DNA of 8,829 nt, taken from an uncultured Gemmiger sp. GTDB taxonomy: Bacteria > Bacillota > Clostridia > Oscillospirales > Ruminococcaceae. Shown here piece by piece: positions 1-5,710 of this stretch (its first letter is position 1; the number at the start of each line of letters is the position of its first letter). The position numbers were made by a program, and so were the translations under genes. The DNA is taken from the NCBI GenBank assembly GCA_959018215.1, contig CAUEKL010000085.1, positions 1 to 8,829 of the forward strand. Direction: 5' to 3'. The notes under the pieces were generated by a model. It saw only the letters and a list, made by a program, of their open reading frames with translations, was not told where the DNA came from and did no database searches.

Positions 1-1
1 A

Positions 2-1054
2 AGTCCGGCCAAGTTCATTACCATCGGCGAGGTCATGCTCCGCCTGACCCCGCCCAACTACGAAAAAATCCGCATGGCCACCAGCTTCGAGGCCAGCTAC
101 GGCGGCAGCGAGGCCAACATCGCCCTGGCGCTTGCCAACCTGGGGGTGGACAGCACCTTCTTCAGCGTGGTGCCCAACAACTCTCTGGGCAAGAGCGCGG
201 TACGCTGGCTGCGCTCCAACGATGTGCACTGCACCCCCATGATCCTTTCCACCCCGGAGGAAACCCCCACCCATCGCCTGGGCACCTATTATCTGGAGAC
301 CGGCTACGGCATCCGTCCCAGCAAGGTTACTTACGACCGCAAGCACAGCGCATTCACCGAGTACGACCTGAGCAAGGTGGATGTGGATAAACTGCTGGAC
401 GGCTATGACTGGCTGCACCTGTCCGGCATCACCCCCGCCCTGTGCGACAGCTGCGCCTACTTTGTGCTGCGCTGCCTGGAAGCCGCCAAGAAAAAGGGCC
501 TGACCGTCAGCTTTGACGGCAACTTCCGCAGCACCCTGTGGACCTGGGAGCAGGCCCGGGACTATTGCACCAAGTGCCTGCCCTATGTGGATGTGCTCTT
601 CGGCATTGAACCCTATCATCTGTGGAAGGATGAGGAGGACCACTCCAAGGGCGACTGGAAGGACGGCGTGCCCCTGCAGCCCAGCTATGAGCAGCAGGAC
701 GAGGTGTTCCAGCATTTCATCGACCGGTATCCCAACATCAAGTGCCTGGCCCGCCATGTGCGCTACGCCCATTCCGGTTCCGAAAACAGCCTGAAAGCCT
801 TCATGTGGTACGAAGGCCATACCTTTGAAAGCAAGCTCTTCACCTTCAACATCCTGGACCGCGTGGGCGGCGGCGACGCCTTCGCCAGCGGCCTGATCTA
901 CGCCATGATGCACAACTACCGTCCCATGGACATGATCAACTTTGCGGTGGCCTCCAGTGCCATCAAGCACACCATTCACGGCGACGCCAACATCACCGAC
1001 GACGCCAAGAGCATCCGCAACCTGATGAACATGAACTACGACATCAAGCGCTGA
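2..1054 (+). CDS. kdgK: PfkB-family sugar kinase, 2-keto-3-deoxygluconate kinase type (5' partial)
   Basis: Probable cytoplasmic ATP-dependent kinase making 2-keto-3-deoxy-6-phosphogluconate from KDG in uronate/pectin breakdown; the exact substrate is inferred. The open frame runs from the window edge. The first ATG (nt 35) is unlikely to be the true start, because the residues before it (KFITIGEV) are the conserved first beta strand of the family, so a few N-terminal residues lie outside. About 350 residues are visible. Near the N-terminus is the substrate-binding GGSEANIALALANLG motif, mid-protein FDGNFRSTLW, and near the C-terminus DRVGGGDAFASGLIYA with the catalytic Asp at visible residue 292. 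DRVGGGD, rather than the DTxGAGD common in the wider PfkB superfamily, is typical of KdgK-like members. The visible length fits the family. A terminator follows 18 bp after the stop. Any upstream operon partners, such as an aldolase, are not visible. Family is very sure; substrate moderately sure. Confidence 0.85.
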   Translation, partial: SPAKFITIGEVMLRLTPPNYEKIRMATSFEASYGGSEANIALALANLGVDSTFFSVVPNNSLGKSAVRWLRSNDVHCTPMILSTPEETPTHRLGTYYLETGYGIRPSKVTYDRKHSAFTEYDLSKVDVDKLLDGYDWLHLSGITPALCDSCAYFVLRCLEAAKKKGLTVSFDGNFRSTLWTWEQARDYCTKCLPYVDVLFGIEPYHLWKDEEDHSKGDWKDGVPLQPSYEQQDEVFQHFIDRYPNIKCLARHVRYAHSGSENSLKAFMWYEGHTFESKLFTFNILDRVGGGDAFASGLIYAMMHNYRPMDMINFAVASSAIKHTIHGDANITDDAKSIRNLMNMNYDIKR

Positions 1055-1071
1055 AAACCGCATCCAAAAGG

Positions 1072-1105
1072 ACCGCCCGGCAACCACAGGCTGCCGGGCG
1101 GTTTT
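1072..1105. terminator. Intrinsic terminator between convergent genes, possibly bidirectional
   Basis: A perfect 10-bp GC-rich stem (ccgcccggca at 1073-1082, tgccgggcgg at 1092-1101) has a 9-nt loop and is followed by TTTT, then a T-rich stretch. On the minus strand the hairpin follows the corC-like stop codon by about 13 nt and has a weaker tail (TCCTTTTGG). It therefore probably ends the kinase transcript and may also end the corC-like one. Confidence 0.85.
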
Positions 1106-1114
1106 GCTCTTTAT

Positions 1115-2524
1115 TTATTTGTCTTGTTCGTCTCCGGGATTCTTTTCTTCACTGCGGTTTTCCCGTCTGCGGCGGGGACGTTTGGACTCCTCTTCGGCAA
1201 GGTCGGGGGACTCCGGTGCAATTTTGCGCACAATGGCCCACAGGATCTTCCGGTCCTCAATGGTCTGCACATCAAACTGCAGCCCGCACACCTTTACAGT
1301 GGGGGTGGCACCGTCTTCCGGGATACTGGGCAGGCCGCTCAGGATCATGCCGGCCACCGTGTCGTAATCCCGGTCCTCCGGCAGGGAAAAGTCCAGCTCC
1401 TCCGCAAAGTCCTCGGCCCGCATGGACCCGGCTACCCGCCAGATGCCTTCGCCCACCTGGGTCAGCTCCTGGGGGTCGGCGGGATCGAACTCGTCAAAGA
1501 TATCGCCCACGATCTCTTCCAGCAGGTCTTCGATGGTGATGATACCGGCGGTGCCGCCGTATTCATCCACCACCACGGCCAGATGCTGTTTCTGGGACTG
1601 CATGTCCTTGAACAGCTGGTCGGCGTGTACGCTTTCCGGCACAAAGTAGGCCGGGCGCAGCAGGTCCTTCAGGGGACGGGGTTCTTCCTCCTGCAGATTC
1701 AGCAGGAAATCCCGGGCATTCAGAATGCCGCAGATGTCGTTGATATCCTCCTCATATACCGGGTACCGGCTCAGACCGGTGCGGCGGATGGTCTCCATGA
1801 TCTCCTGGTTGCTGTCCTCCAGAGAGAAGGCGGTCACATCCGGTTCGGGGGTCATGGCGTTGCTGGCGGTGGTGTCGCCGAAGTCAAAGACGTTTTCGAT
1901 CCATTCCTGTTCGTCCTGGCCGATGGTGCCCTGCTCGCCGCTGGATTCCACCATCAGGCGCAGGTCCTCCTCGCTGGCCACGCCGTCCTCGGCCTCGGTC
2001 TTCATGCCCAGCAGCCGCAGGGACCCATTGGTGCACAGGTCCAGCAAAGCGGTCATGGGGGCAAACACCACGCTGACCACCCGCAGCACCTTGATGGCCG
2101 GCACCGCGAAGAGCATGGGCTTCTGCATGGCCACCCGCTTGGGCACCATCTCGCCGAAGGCGATGGAGAAGAAGGAGATGATGATGGTCACCAGCACGGT
2201 GGAAATGACCGACACTACCCCCGCCGGCAAAGGCAGGGCCAGGGTGTTCAGCATAAAATTGTCCAGATAGCCGGAAAAGTTTTCGGTGCCGAAGGCGGCG
2301 GACATAAAGCCGGACAGGGTGATGGCCACCTGGATGCCCGAAAGAAAGCTGTTGGGATTTTCCACCGCTTTGAGCAAAGCGGCCGCCGTCTTGTTGCCGT
2401 CCTCCGCCTGCTTGGACAGTTTGATGGGGGACAGGGAGAGAAATGCGATCTCAGACCCGGCAAAAAAGGCATTGAGCAGGATGAACACAACCTGCAAAAG
2501 TATCTGGGCGGGAAGATTTTCCAC
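1115..2524 (-). CDS. CorC/HlyC-type membrane protein (CNNM/DUF21, CBS pair, CorC_HlyC domains)
   Basis: Integral membrane protein of the family linked to Mg2+/Co2+ efflux or tolerance (CorC, YhdP/MpfA type, CNNM); the ion for this one is inferred. Its 469 residues show the family order. A CNNM/DUF21 membrane part spans about 1-185, with FFAGSEIAFLSLS at 20-32, hydrophobic segments around 5-25, 60-80, 100-122 and 137-160, and the conserved GEMVPKR at 124-130. A CBS pair follows at about 205-335, including AMTPEPDV, SRYPVYE and DEYGGTAGIITIEDLLEEIVGD (320-341). The CorC_HlyC domain spans about 355-435. The protein ends in an unusual 24-residue charged tail. The start is GTG, preceded by AAGGAG at a 10-nt spacing; no in-frame ATG sits at a better site. 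It is transcribed alone, divergently from the LegB-like gene, behind a promoter and a leader of about 220 nt with a terminator. Family is very sure. Confidence 0.92.
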   Translation of the reverse strand: MENLPAQILLQVVFILLNAFFAGSEIAFLSLSPIKLSKQAEDGNKTAAALLKAVENPNSFLSGIQVAITLSGFMSAAFGTENFSGYLDNFMLNTLALPLPAGVVSVISTVLVTIIISFFSIAFGEMVPKRVAMQKPMLFAVPAIKVLRVVSVVFAPMTALLDLCTNGSLRLLGMKTEAEDGVASEEDLRLMVESSGEQGTIGQDEQEWIENVFDFGDTTASNAMTPEPDVTAFSLEDSNQEIMETIRRTGLSRYPVYEEDINDICGILNARDFLLNLQEEEPRPLKDLLRPAYFVPESVHADQLFKDMQSQKQHLAVVVDEYGGTAGIITIEDLLEEIVGDIFDEFDPADPQELTQVGEGIWRVAGSMRAEDFAEELDFSLPEDRDYDTVAGMILSGLPSIPEDGATPTVKVCGLQFDVQTIEDRKILWAIVRKIAPESPDLAEEESKRPRRRRENRSEEKNPGDEQDK

Positions 2525-2534
2525 GGAAAAAACA

Positions 2535-2540
2535 CTCCTT
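2535..2540 (-). promoter_or_regulatory. Ribosome binding site fixing the GTG start of the corC-like gene
   Basis: On the minus strand AAGGAG lies exactly 10 nt before GTG (2522-2524). It supports the GTG start and shows that translation is initiated downstream of the leader terminator, so read-through is needed unless a further promoter exists in the 40-nt gap. Confidence 0.8.
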
Positions 2541-2579
2541 CAAGTAAAACGTTTGAGATGTCAAGATAGTTTGTGCAGC

Positions 2580-2625
2580 AAAAAAAGGCAGAGCCCGGTG
2601 CCGGAATGGCACAGGCTTTGCCTTT
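2580..2625 (-). terminator. Strong intrinsic terminator inside the corC leader
   Basis: Read on the minus strand: AAAGGCAAAGCC, a bulged T, GTGCC, loop ATTCC, GGCAC, CG, GGCTCTGCC, then seven Ts. The lower stem is complementary apart from one G-U pair, and the upper 5-bp stem is perfect. The T-tract exists only in this orientation; the plus strand has an A-tract before the hairpin and only a broken T-rich run after it. It lies between a good promoter and the corC-like start, so it should limit expression of that gene. Confidence 0.85.
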
Positions 2626-2626
2626 G

Positions 2627-2680
2627 TTATTCTTTCTGATTCAGTTTTCGTCGCGGATTACCGTCACCGTCGGCGCTCAT
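2627..2680 (-). CDS. Possible 17-residue leader peptide or small protein
   Basis: This short ORF encodes MSADGDGNPRRKLNQKE, from ATG (2678-2680) to TAA (2627-2629). A possible ribosome site, AAAGGA, lies about 12 nt upstream, which is slightly long. The stop codon is one base before the terminator hairpin, and the predicted transcript start is about 66 nt upstream, so the layout is promoter, ribosome site, ORF, terminator. The peptide is hydrophilic: an acidic first half with a DGDGN run, then a basic RRK cluster. It has no signal peptide or membrane segment. DGDGN resembles the core of Ca2+-binding EF-hand or dockerin loops, but a full 12-residue loop is absent, so cation binding is speculation. 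A chance ORF of this size cannot be excluded. Confidence 0.4.
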   Translation of the reverse strand: MSADGDGNPRRKLNQKE

Positions 2681-2752
2681 AGAAAATGAAGTTCCTTTCC
2701 GTTTCAGAAAACAGGGCCCGGTGGCCTCTGCACAAACAAATTATAATGATTA

Positions 2753-2781
2753 ACTATATCGCAAATACCAACCACTGTCAA
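2753..2781 (-). promoter_or_regulatory. Sigma-A promoter for the corC leader
   Basis: On the minus strand, TTGACA (2781-2776), a 17-nt spacer, then TATAGT (2758-2753): a perfect -35 and a one-mismatch -10 at ideal spacing. Transcription should begin near 2746. A second TATAAT lies just downstream (2745-2740) but lacks a -35 at good spacing. Confidence 0.8.
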
Positions 2782-2807
2782 GTCAGGGGCAATTTGCGGC
2801 GGCAAGG

Positions 2808-2836
2808 TTGAAATCGGGCGCTCAATCGGGTATACT
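2808..2836 (+). promoter_or_regulatory. Sigma-A promoter for the LegB-like gene
   Basis: TTGAAA (2808-2813), a 17-nt spacer, then TATACT (2831-2836), giving a start near 2843 and a 5' leader of about 75 nt. Its -35 is 26 bp from the -35 of the divergent corC promoter. The in-frame ATG codon at 2808 lies on the promoter itself, which argues against the longer dehydratase reading. Confidence 0.8.
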
Positions 2837-2902
2837 ATTTTGTAATATATTGGAATACCTGTGCCGGGCGCCTGTCGTCCGTGCCCTTTTACAAATGTTG
2901 AT

Positions 2903-2909
2903 AAAGGAG
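2903..2909 (+). promoter_or_regulatory. Ribosome binding site fixing the LegB-like start at 2919
   Basis: AAAGGAG sits 9 nt before ATG 2919. The protein from there begins directly with the Rossmann strand (MSHTVLVTGADGFIG), as expected for this family; the 37 codons upstream in frame are promoter and untranslated leader. Confidence 0.85.
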
Positions 2910-2918
2910 AACTGTTCT

Positions 2919-3902
2919 ATGTCTCATACTGTTCTTGTCACCGGTGCCGACGGTTTTATCGGCAGCCATCTGGCCGAAGAACTGGTCAAGCGCGGGGAGA
3001 AAGTCCGTGCCTTCTGCCTGTACAACTCTTTCGGCAGCCTGGGCTGGATCGATACCCTGCCGCCGGAGATCAAAAACGAGATGGATATCTTCATGGGGGA
3101 CATCCGTGACCCCAACGGTGTACGCACCGCCATGCGCGGGCAGGAGCGGGTGTTCCACCTGGCCGCCCTCATCGCCATCCCCTTCTCCTACCACAGCCCG
3201 GACAGCTATGTGGACACCAACATCAAGGGCACCCTGAACGTGCTCAACGCCGCCCGGGAGCTGGATACCGCCCGGATCATGGTCACCTCCACCAGTGAGG
3301 TCTACGGCACCGCCCAGTACGTGCCCATTGACGAAAAGCATCCCTTCCAGGGCCAGAGCCCCTACTCTGCCACCAAGATCGGCGCCGACCGCCTGGCCGA
3401 AAGCTTCTACCGCAGCTTCAACCTGCCGGTGTCCATCGTGCGTCCCTTCAACACCTACGGCCCCCGTCAGTCCGGCCGCGCCATCATCCCCACCATCATC
3501 ACCCAGCTGCTGGCCGGTCAGACCGAGATCCGCCTGGGCAACCTGACCCCCACCCGGGACTTCAACTATGTCAAGGACACCGCTGCCGGCTTCATGGCCA
3601 TTGCAGACTGCGACGCTGCCATCGGCCGGGAACTGAACATCGCCACCGGGGTGGAGCACTCCATCGGGGACCTGGCTCACGAGCTCATCGCCCAGATCAA
3701 CCCTAACGCCAAGATCGTCTGTGAGGCCGAACGCCTGCGCCCGGAAAAGAGCGAGGTCAACCGCCTGCTGGGCGATTCCACCCAGCTGCGCCAGCTTACC
3801 GGCTGGGCACCCCAGTATACCTTTGAGCAGGGCCTGGCCGAGACCATTGAGTTCTTGCGCGGCCATCTGGATTCGTATAAGATCGGGCAGTACATCCTGT
3901 AA
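2919..3902 (+). CDS. LegB-like NAD-dependent nucleotide-sugar 4,6-dehydratase (extended SDR)
   Basis: Cytoplasmic extended short-chain dehydrogenase of 327 residues. It probably removes water from an NDP-N-acetylglucosamine-type sugar to give a 4-keto-6-deoxy intermediate for a surface glycan. Visible features are the NAD-binding GADGFIG (9-15), DIRD (61-64), HLAALIAIPFSYHSPDSYVDTN (80-101), the TSTSEVYG active-site strand (123-130), the YxxxK pair Y149/K153 in SPYSATK, RPFNTYGPRQS (175-185) and TPTRDFNYVKD (210-220). The YNSFGSLGWID segment (35-45), the IPFSYHSP run and the TPTRDFNYVKD run are what I recall of the LegB group (UDP-GlcNAc 4,6-dehydratase of legionaminic acid synthesis; TIGR04180-like). 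The family call is strong; the exact nucleotide sugar is inferred. The usual neighbours, a LegC aminotransferase and a NeuB-type synthase, are not in this window. It has its own promoter and is followed by a GC-rich hairpin before the membrane genes. Confidence 0.85.
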   Translation: MSHTVLVTGADGFIGSHLAEELVKRGEKVRAFCLYNSFGSLGWIDTLPPEIKNEMDIFMGDIRDPNGVRTAMRGQERVFHLAALIAIPFSYHSPDSYVDTNIKGTLNVLNAARELDTARIMVTSTSEVYGTAQYVPIDEKHPFQGQSPYSATKIGADRLAESFYRSFNLPVSIVRPFNTYGPRQSGRAIIPTIITQLLAGQTEIRLGNLTPTRDFNYVKDTAAGFMAIADCDAAIGRELNIATGVEHSIGDLAHELIAQINPNAKIVCEAERLRPEKSEVNRLLGDSTQLRQLTGWAPQYTFEQGLAETIEFLRGHLDSYKIGQYIL

Positions 3903-3916
3903 CTGTCCGCCCACAG

Positions 3917-3984
3917 GGGCCGGCGGGGCCTGGGGCACGGCATGGTTGCCGGCCCGCTGTACAAGCTTCCGCCGGCCCGATTTT
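3917..3984 (+). terminator. Candidate terminator between the LegB-like and DUF2142 genes
   Basis: A perfect 10-bp stem (gggccggcgg at 3917-3926, ccgccggccc at 3969-3978) is followed by GATTTTC. The 42-nt loop contains GCCGGCCC, which can pair with the 5' arm instead and form a rival hairpin. The T-run is short and the loop long, so it may be a partial or conditional terminator that lowers transcription into the membrane genes. I see no clear promoter between here and 4007. Confidence 0.5.
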
Positions 3985-4006
3985 CTATAGTAGGAGTTTC
4001 CGTTTG

Positions 4007-5674
4007 ATGAAGGAACCGAAAATCTCTTTCCGCCTTCCCGCACACCCGGCACTGCGCTGGGGCCTGGCCGCCGTCGGAGCGGTTGCGGTGGGGGTGCTGT
4101 GGGCATACTACTGGCGGGTGTTCTTTTACCTGGACAGCCGGGTCTCCCCCCTGGTGCCCACCCTGGGCTGTGTGGCTTTGTGCCTGCTGGTGGTGCTGGC
4201 TGTGGCTGCAGTACGACGCCTGCGCACCCTGCCTGCCAAAGGGGCCTTGTGCCTGCTTTTGTGCGGGATTCTCTTCTGCTTTGCCAATCCGCCCCTGCAG
4301 ACCCCCGACGAATCTGAACATTATCTGCGCACCTACGCCATCTCCATGGGCCGGTTCGACTTTGACTACGACCGCACCTACCCCGACGATGTGTCCGCGC
4401 TGCTGGAAGCCTTCCCCGGCGGATGGGTGAATGCCCATACTTCGGTGGGACTGGGCACCGACCCGGACACCGGGGCGGAAAAGCCTTACGATTCCGCCGG
4501 GTATGCCCTCAAGCAGGTCGGCAGTGACGGCGCCATCCAGAGCATCACCGACAGCTTTGCCGACTACTTTGCCAACCGGGACGCCCCGGCCACAGAACCG
4601 CTGCATGAGCCGGTGAGCTTTCTGATCCTGCCTTTCCTGCCCGGCGCCGTGGGTATGGCTCTGGCCCGTCTGGTGGGACTGGGGGCCCTGGGCTGCCTGT
4701 ACGCCGGACGACTGGGCAATCTGCTGGCCTACACGGCTATCTGCTGGCTGGCCTTGCGTCAGGCGCAGCGATACCGTCCGGCCCTGCTGGGGGTCATGCT
4801 GCTGCCCCTGTCCCTGTTCATGGGGGCATCTCTCAGCTATGACGCCACCCTGCTGGCCTGCTACTATCTGATGATTGCCCTGCTGCTGCGGGAAAAATGG
4901 ACCACCCGAACCGCCGGGTTGTATCTGGCAGCCTGCCTGTATGTGAATGTGGCCAAGCCTTACCTGAACCTTCTGTGGGTGGTTCTGCTGTTGCTGGTGC
5001 CCGCCCGCACCTGGCAGGCCAAAGGCCGCCGCTGGCACTGGTGCCTGGGCAGCCTGGCCGGTGCCTGGGCGGTGATCTGGGCCACCGAGACCTATGCCCG
5101 GGTGCTGCGGTTCCATTACCCGGTCATTGCCCGGCAGGGGGGCGAGGCAGTGAACGGGGGAGAGCAGCTGGCCTTTGTGCTGGCCAACCCCCTGCGCAGC
5201 CTGGCCACCTTCTGGGGCACCTTGTGCGAAAATGAGTTCTTCATCGGCCAGCTGGGATTGTTCGGCTGGAAGGATATGCCCATCCAGGCGCTGAACCTGC
5301 TGGGCCCGGTGGTGCTGCTGGCCGCCGCTTTGCTGTGCGCCCCCCAGCCGCCTGCCCTGGACCGCCGCCGTCGTGCCGGTCTGGGCGCATTTGCGGCGGT
5401 GTACGCCCTTGGGGCCATTGCCGCCATGTATATCACCTACACCCCCGTGGCCATGGTCCGGGTGGTGGGACTTCAGACCCGGTATTTCCTGCCGGTCATC
5501 TTGATTCTGGTCCTGCTGGCGGCGCCCGCCCTGCGCCGCGCTTTGACTCCCGCCGTTTCGATGGAAAAGGCCGAACGCCTGGCCGTATCTCTGTTTGGGG
5601 CCCACGCCCTGCTGGGGGCGGTGCTGCTGTTCCAGCATTATTTTGTGGGGCCGCTGTACACTATCCAGCTGTAA
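4007..5674 (+). CDS. DUF2142-family polytopic membrane protein, probable glycosyltransferase-like
   Basis: A 555-residue integral membrane protein with many hydrophobic segments. DUF2142 proteins are uncharacterised membrane proteins often found in surface polysaccharide loci and thought to be GT-C-like; that role is inferred. Family marks are NPPLQTPDESEHYLRTYAIS (94-113), an acidic PDE motif in the first extracytoplasmic loop like that of GT-C enzymes, then SLSYDATL (275-282), AKPYLNLLW (316-324) and GLQTRYFLPV (488-497), the usual C-terminal mark. A hydrophilic loop at about 115-200 follows the motif. ATG 4007 is chosen over the TTG immediately upstream (4004) because TAGGAG at 3991-3996 gives a 10-nt spacing. 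It lies 104 bp after the LegB-like gene across a hairpin and 36 bp before the next membrane gene, consistent with co-transcription of the latter. Confidence 0.85.
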   Translation: MKEPKISFRLPAHPALRWGLAAVGAVAVGVLWAYYWRVFFYLDSRVSPLVPTLGCVALCLLVVLAVAAVRRLRTLPAKGALCLLLCGILFCFANPPLQTPDESEHYLRTYAISMGRFDFDYDRTYPDDVSALLEAFPGGWVNAHTSVGLGTDPDTGAEKPYDSAGYALKQVGSDGAIQSITDSFADYFANRDAPATEPLHEPVSFLILPFLPGAVGMALARLVGLGALGCLYAGRLGNLLAYTAICWLALRQAQRYRPALLGVMLLPLSLFMGASLSYDATLLACYYLMIALLLREKWTTRTAGLYLAACLYVNVAKPYLNLLWVVLLLLVPARTWQAKGRRWHWCLGSLAGAWAVIWATETYARVLRFHYPVIARQGGEAVNGGEQLAFVLANPLRSLATFWGTLCENEFFIGQLGLFGWKDMPIQALNLLGPVVLLAAALLCAPQPPALDRRRRAGLGAFAAVYALGAIAAMYITYTPVAMVRVVGLQTRYFLPVILILVLLAAPALRRALTPAVSMEKAERLAVSLFGAHALLGAVLLFQHYFVGPLYTIQL

Positions 5675-5710
5675 GGCCCTGTGCCGTTTGTGTAAGAAAG
5701 GATCTGCCCT

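Larger units (their letters stand above)
2569..2737. repeat. Perfect 10-bp inverted repeat bracketing the leader element
   Basis: GTTTGTGCAG at 2569-2578 is the exact reverse complement of CTGCACAAAC at 2728-2737. The arms lie 149 bp apart and enclose the possible short ORF and its terminator. In RNA read from the minus strand the arms could form a closing stem for the whole leader; the downstream arm starts just after the terminator's U-tract. Confidence 0.7.
2525..2746 (-). promoter_or_regulatory. Candidate attenuator leader of the corC-like gene
   Basis: From the predicted start near 2746 the minus-strand transcript has about 220 nt before the GTG. In order it holds a GUUUGUGCAG segment (2737-2728), a small GGCC/GGCC hairpin, a possible ribosome site and 17-codon ORF (2680-2627), a strong intrinsic terminator (2625-2580), a segment complementary to the first one (2578-2569), and then the corC ribosome site. 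GCAGAG at 2731-2726 is also complementary to CUCUGC in the 3' arm of the terminator (2593-2588), so an antiterminator pairing can be drawn. I looked for T-box, M-box, yybP-ykoY, NiCo and fluoride signatures and recognised none. Regulation is inferred from architecture only. The alternative is an independent small RNA or small-peptide gene that happens to lie upstream. Confidence 0.5.

Noticed and set aside
1124..2569. A 481-codon plus-strand open frame opposite the corC-like gene.
   Set aside because: Gly/His-rich with no motif, while the minus-strand reading shows three family domains in the right order with a promoter and ribosome site. It is a codon-bias shadow.
2555..2570. A second TTGACA (minus strand, just after the leader terminator), or TATCTT beside it, as a separate corC promoter.
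   Set aside because: TTGACA has no -10 at 17 nt before the ribosome site, and TATCTT has no good -35. It remains possible only as a weak promoter.
2641..2690. A T-box-like stretch (GGTAATCCGCG) in the minus-strand leader.
   Set aside because: It lacks the UGGN bulge context and conserved flanks of T-box antiterminators, and the downstream gene is not an amino-acid or tRNA-ligase gene.
2569..2737. The bracketed element as a 6S RNA or a small mobile (MITE-like) element.
   Set aside because: The interior does not form the long rod with a central bubble expected of 6S RNA, and no target-site duplication flanks the inverted repeat. The promoter/ORF/terminator reading explains more.
2839..2895. 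TTTGTAA/TTACAAA inverted repeat in the LegB-like 5' leader.
   Set aside because: The left arm overlaps the predicted transcript start, so a full stem may not exist in the RNA. Seven AT-rich bases are easily found by chance.
2808..2918. An N-terminal extension of the LegB-like protein starting at ATG 2808.
   Set aside because: It would start on the promoter's -35 box. The 37 extra residues match nothing in the family, and a clear AAAGGAG precedes ATG 2919.
2889..4106. A 405-codon minus-strand open frame opposite the LegB-like gene.
   Set aside because: Low-complexity Gly/Val/Gln-rich product that runs across a terminator hairpin and into the next gene. The plus-strand SDR reading is unambiguous.
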